This document shows, piece by piece, positions 53,164-55,526 of a stretch of 55,526 nt of DNA. Made by a program: the position numbers and the translations under genes. Origin of the DNA: JBHPFQ01 sp042571625 (lineage in GTDB: Bacteria > Patescibacteriota > Minisyncoccia > Portnoybacterales > UBA2143); contig JBHPFQ010000001.1 in NCBI GenBank assembly GCA_042571625.1, positions 1-55,526 of the forward strand, written 5' to 3'. Each line of letters begins with the position of its first letter. The stretch's first letter is position 1. Under the pieces are notes generated by a model, which saw only the letters and a program-made list of their open reading frames with translations, did not search any database and was not told where the DNA came from.

Positions 53164-54468
53164 TTACTTTCTTTCCCCTAATTCTACTTCAATTATTTTT
53201 TCTTCTCCTTTATGTAAAATCTTTAACTTAATTTTATCTCCGACATTATATTTTTGAATCATATCAGATAATGGATTTTCTAAAGATATTCTTTCCCCTT
53301 CAATTTCTAAAACAATATCATTTTCTTGCAAATCAGACTTATCCGCAGGACCTCCAGGAATAATCGCTAAATCTCCAGGCTGATCACCTCGCACAATTAA
53401 AGCACCGTAATCAACTTCAAGATTATTTTTCTTCTGGATTTCCGAAGTTATTAAAATATAGCGAATTCCTAAAAACGGATATGTTATCTTACCTTCTTTT
53501 AATACTTGTTCCACATCTCTTTTTGCCTTATTAATAGGCAAAGCAAAACCAACATTTTCCGCTCCTTGAGCCATAGCAACACTAATAGCAATTGCTTCTC
53601 CGCGTAAATTTAATAAAGGACCGCCAGAATTTCCCTGATTAACAGCCGCATCTGTTTGAATAACTTCAGAAAGCAGTTCGCTTTCTCCATTACCGCTACT
53701 AGCTGTGATAGACCGCTTTAATCCAGATATAACTCCAACGCTTACTGTGTTTCTAAATTCACCTAAGGCATTCCCTATCACAATAGCTGTCTGTCCAATT
53801 TTGATATTATCAGAATCGCCTAATTTTATAGTAGAAAGACCTGTTTTGTCAATCCTTAGAATTGCAATGTCTTGAACTGGATCGCGCGCGACAACCTCTG
53901 CTGAAATTTTTTCTCCATCATTAGTCAAAACAGTATAGTCAGCTTCTTCATCAGAAACAACGTGTTTGTTTGTTAAAATCAAGCTTCCGTTTACCCCTTC
54001 TAATGAATCGCTAGAAATTATAAATCCAGTGCCTCCGCCAATTTCTTTTTCTTCTGTTCCCTTCTGCCGATACTGCGGAACTTGATAGCTAAAAGGATCT
54101 AAAAATCCATTGCCAAAAAATTGATCAAAAAAACCATTTCCATTAAATGGATTATATTCTTGATAATATTCTTCCATTACAGGCAAATCTTTTGTAACAA
54201 TAATGCTTACAACCGCAGGCGATGCCTTTTCTACGACATTAATAACAGCTTCTTCATAAGTAGCTGCTGAAAGATATGGATCTTCTCCTGAATTTACTTT
54301 TTCAATTTTCTGTTCTTTAACAAATTTAATTTCTCTAATATCGCTAAATAAATTATAACTCAAAACACCAACTATTATGCATACAAAAACAGCTGTTAAA
54401 AAACTTATTACAATAGAGATGATAACTGCTTCTCTATAATCTAAATTATTTTTTATGTTTTTTTTCAT
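53164..54468 (-). CDS. htrA: HtrA/DegP-type serine protease
   Basis: A membrane-anchored quality-control protease: helix at about 15-40, a Gly/Phe-rich stretch (105-130), then a trypsin-like domain with H169 (TNKHVV), D200 (DIAIL) and S281 (GNSGGPLL), and one PDZ domain (about 325-430; GGPADKSDLQENDIVLEI). 434 residues. It overlaps iscU by 23 nt, an odd pairing with iron-sulfur and ribosome genes. Confidence 0.97.
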   Translation of the reverse strand: MKKNIKNNLDYREAVIISIVISFLTAVFVCIIVGVLSYNLFSDIREIKFVKEQKIEKVNSGEDPYLSAATYEEAVINVVEKASPAVVSIIVTKDLPVMEEYYQEYNPFNGNGFFDQFFGNGFLDPFSYQVPQYRQKGTEEKEIGGGTGFIISSDSLEGVNGSLILTNKHVVSDEEADYTVLTNDGEKISAEVVARDPVQDIAILRIDKTGLSTIKLGDSDNIKIGQTAIVIGNALGEFRNTVSVGVISGLKRSITASSGNGESELLSEVIQTDAAVNQGNSGGPLLNLRGEAIAISVAMAQGAENVGFALPINKAKRDVEQVLKEGKITYPFLGIRYILITSEIQKKNNLEVDYGALIVRGDQPGDLAIIPGGPADKSDLQENDIVLEIEGERISLENPLSDMIQKYNVGDKIKLKILHKGEEKIIEVELGERK

Positions 54469-54817
54469 AATTTTTAATGGCTAGCCGCAATGCCTCCACC
54501 GCCAAATTGGCGCAATGCGTTTTTACTGGCGGGAGATTGCCTAGCGCGCCAGCCACATCTTTATAAGTAATTTTTTTAGCATAAGAAAGGGTTTTGCCCT
54601 TTGCTATTTCTGTAATCATTGAAGAAGTCGCAATAGCAGCCACGCACCCCATTGTCTCAAAAGAAATATCTATAATTTTATTATATTTAACTTTTAAATA
54701 AATAACCATAACATCCCCACAAACAGGATTCCCGGCTTTTGCAAAAGCATCTGCTGATTTCATTTTACCCATATTTTTAGGATTTTGGAAGTGTTGGATA
54801 ACTTTTTTTGAATACAT
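54446..54817 (-). CDS. iscU: Iron-sulfur cluster scaffold IscU/NifU-N
   Basis: Holds nascent Fe-S clusters. The three ligand cysteines are in NPVCGDVM, MGCVAAIATSS and HCANLA, and the start YSKKVIQHFQNPKNMGKM is diagnostic. At 123 residues it is normal. The canonical LPPVK chaperone-binding motif is present as LPPVKTHC. It follows the cysteine desulfurase by 4 nt. Confidence 0.97.
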   Translation of the reverse strand: MYSKKVIQHFQNPKNMGKMKSADAFAKAGNPVCGDVMVIYLKVKYNKIIDISFETMGCVAAIATSSMITEIAKGKTLSYAKKITYKDVAGALGNLPPVKTHCANLAVEALRLAIKNYEKKHKK

Positions 54818-54821
54818 AAAA

Positions 54822-55526
54822 TTATTTGTTTAATCTTCCTGATATTTTTCTTAATTTATCTATAACCTTTGGCAAAACTTCTAAAACATAATCAATATCT
54901 TTATCAGATGTCTGCTTACCCAAAGACAATCTAATACTACAATGAGCTTGTTCTGATGTTAGACCGATTGCCAATAATATATGCGACGGCTTTAATGATT
55001 GACTGGCGCACGCAGAACCAGTGGAAATATAAATTCCCTTTTGAGATAATAATGTTAAAATACTTTCTCCTTCTGCTCCTGCAAAACTAAAATTAACATT
55101 ATTTGGCAAACGATTTTTTAATGGACCATTTAATTTTGAATTAGGAATTAACTTAATAATTCCATCAATTAATTTATCTCTAAGTTTTAGAATTCTTTTA
55201 TTTTCTTTTTTATTTATTTTAATTCTTTCTATAGCTTGTCCAAAGCCAACAATCCCAGGAACATTTTCCGTTCCTTGACGTAATCCAAATTCCTGGCTTC
55301 CATATCCAAGAATCGGCTCTAAATGAACGCCTGAACAAATATAAAGTGCTCCAACTCCTTTTGGTCCATATATCTTATGAGAATCAAGAGTCATTAAATC
55401 AACCCCAAGTTTGTTAACATTACAATCTAAATAATTAGGCGCTTGAGCTGCATCTATATGAAAAATAATCTTATTAGATTTTCTTTTTTTATTCTCTTTT
55501 TTAATAATTTCGCTGATATTCTTAAT
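54822..55526 (-). CDS. iscS: Cysteine desulfurase (IscS/NifS), C-terminal part, cut by window edge
   Basis: Supplies sulfur to IscU from cysteine with PLP. The frame is open to the right edge (235 codons ending at the stop, 54822). The PLP lysine lies in SHKIYGPKG, the upstream FHIDAAQAPNYL carries the cofactor Asp, RQGTENVPGIVGFG follows, and STGSACASQSLKPSHIL has the catalytic loop Cys. An internal ATG at 55394 is not the start, since conserved residues lie before it. Confidence 0.97.
   Translation of the reverse strand: MKNISEIIKKENKKRKSNKIIFHIDAAQAPNYLDCNVNKLGVDLMTLDSHKIYGPKGVGALYICSGVHLEPILGYGSQEFGLRQGTENVPGIVGFGQAIERIKINKKENKRILKLRDKLIDGIIKLIPNSKLNGPLKNRLPNNVNFSFAGAEGESILTLLSQKGIYISTGSACASQSLKPSHILLAIGLTSEQAHCSIRLSLGKQTSDKDIDYVLEVLPKVIDKLRKISGRLNK

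Noticed and set aside
54822..55394. A short cysteine desulfurase starting at the internal ATG 55394
   Set aside because: The frame continues to the window edge with conserved cofactor-binding residues, so the gene is simply cut off.

Overview
The window looks like chromosome of an ultra-small-genome bacterium of the Candidate Phyla Radiation (Patescibacteria), most likely a Parcubacteria-type lineage. The evidence is strong A+T richness, tight gene packing with many 4-50 nt overlaps, a variant 16S 530 loop (C505-G526), no rplI after rpsF-ssb-rpsR, a shortened DnaX, and several short proteins that I associate with this group. TGA is used as a stop (def ends in TGA inside the def/fmt overlap), so this is not a TGA=Gly lineage. 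The 16S 3' end keeps the anti-Shine-Dalgarno sequence, and many genes have AGGAGG-type ribosome sites. Core promoters are readable as TTGACA-like / 16-18 nt / TATAAT-like pairs, and several put the start site within a few bases of the start codon.

Layout. 0-2.4 kb: a truncated gene with tandem 33-residue repeats at the left edge, then coaD-coaE, an HD phosphohydrolase and tRNA-Asn. 2.5-8.6 kb: DUF4389 membrane protein, typA, a zinc-ribbon protein, two glycosyltransferases, a cyclophilin, YbaB and a small membrane peptide. 8.6-12 kb: the accessory part, with duplicated intergenic blocks around an unknown UDG-like protein and a HEPN-like protein, then a methyltransferase, a 46-aa Asp/Cys-rich peptide gene and a palindromic composite repeat. 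12-17 kb: dnaX with tRNA-Gln 2 nt behind it, GtrA and two large GT39-type membrane glycosyltransferases. 17-26.5 kb (minus strand): a cell-envelope and growth cluster, wecG-like, murC, mreC, mreD, PBP2, greA, lysS, serS, ftsQ-like. 26.7-30.2 kb (plus strand): a Pol-beta-lyase/HhH fusion protein, def-fmt and rpsF-ssb-rpsR.

30.2-41 kb (minus strand): rpoB-rpoC-ftsK-recA, with a good promoter and an attenuator-like hairpin before rpoB. 41-44 kb: a second composite repeat, two small-peptide genes, rodA and a Cys-motif membrane protein. 43.8-50.2 kb: a split rRNA locus (16S, a degenerate tRNA-like element, tRNA-Ile, then a separate membrane-protein gene with its own terminator, then 23S and 5S). 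50.2-55.5 kb: a housekeeping run read toward the rRNA genes, iscS(partial)-iscU-htrA-rpmF-nusB-rnc-rpsP-khpA-trmD, with a TTGACA-17-TATCAT promoter at the end of trmD driving 16S.

Functionally the window joins translation and RNA maturation, transcription, lateral-wall synthesis (MurC, MreC/D, PBP2, RodA, FtsQ) and surface glycosylation. No CRISPR array, transposase, integrase or phage gene was seen. The least explained parts are the 8.6-12 kb block, the Pol-beta-lyase fusion and the tRNA-like element in the rRNA spacer.
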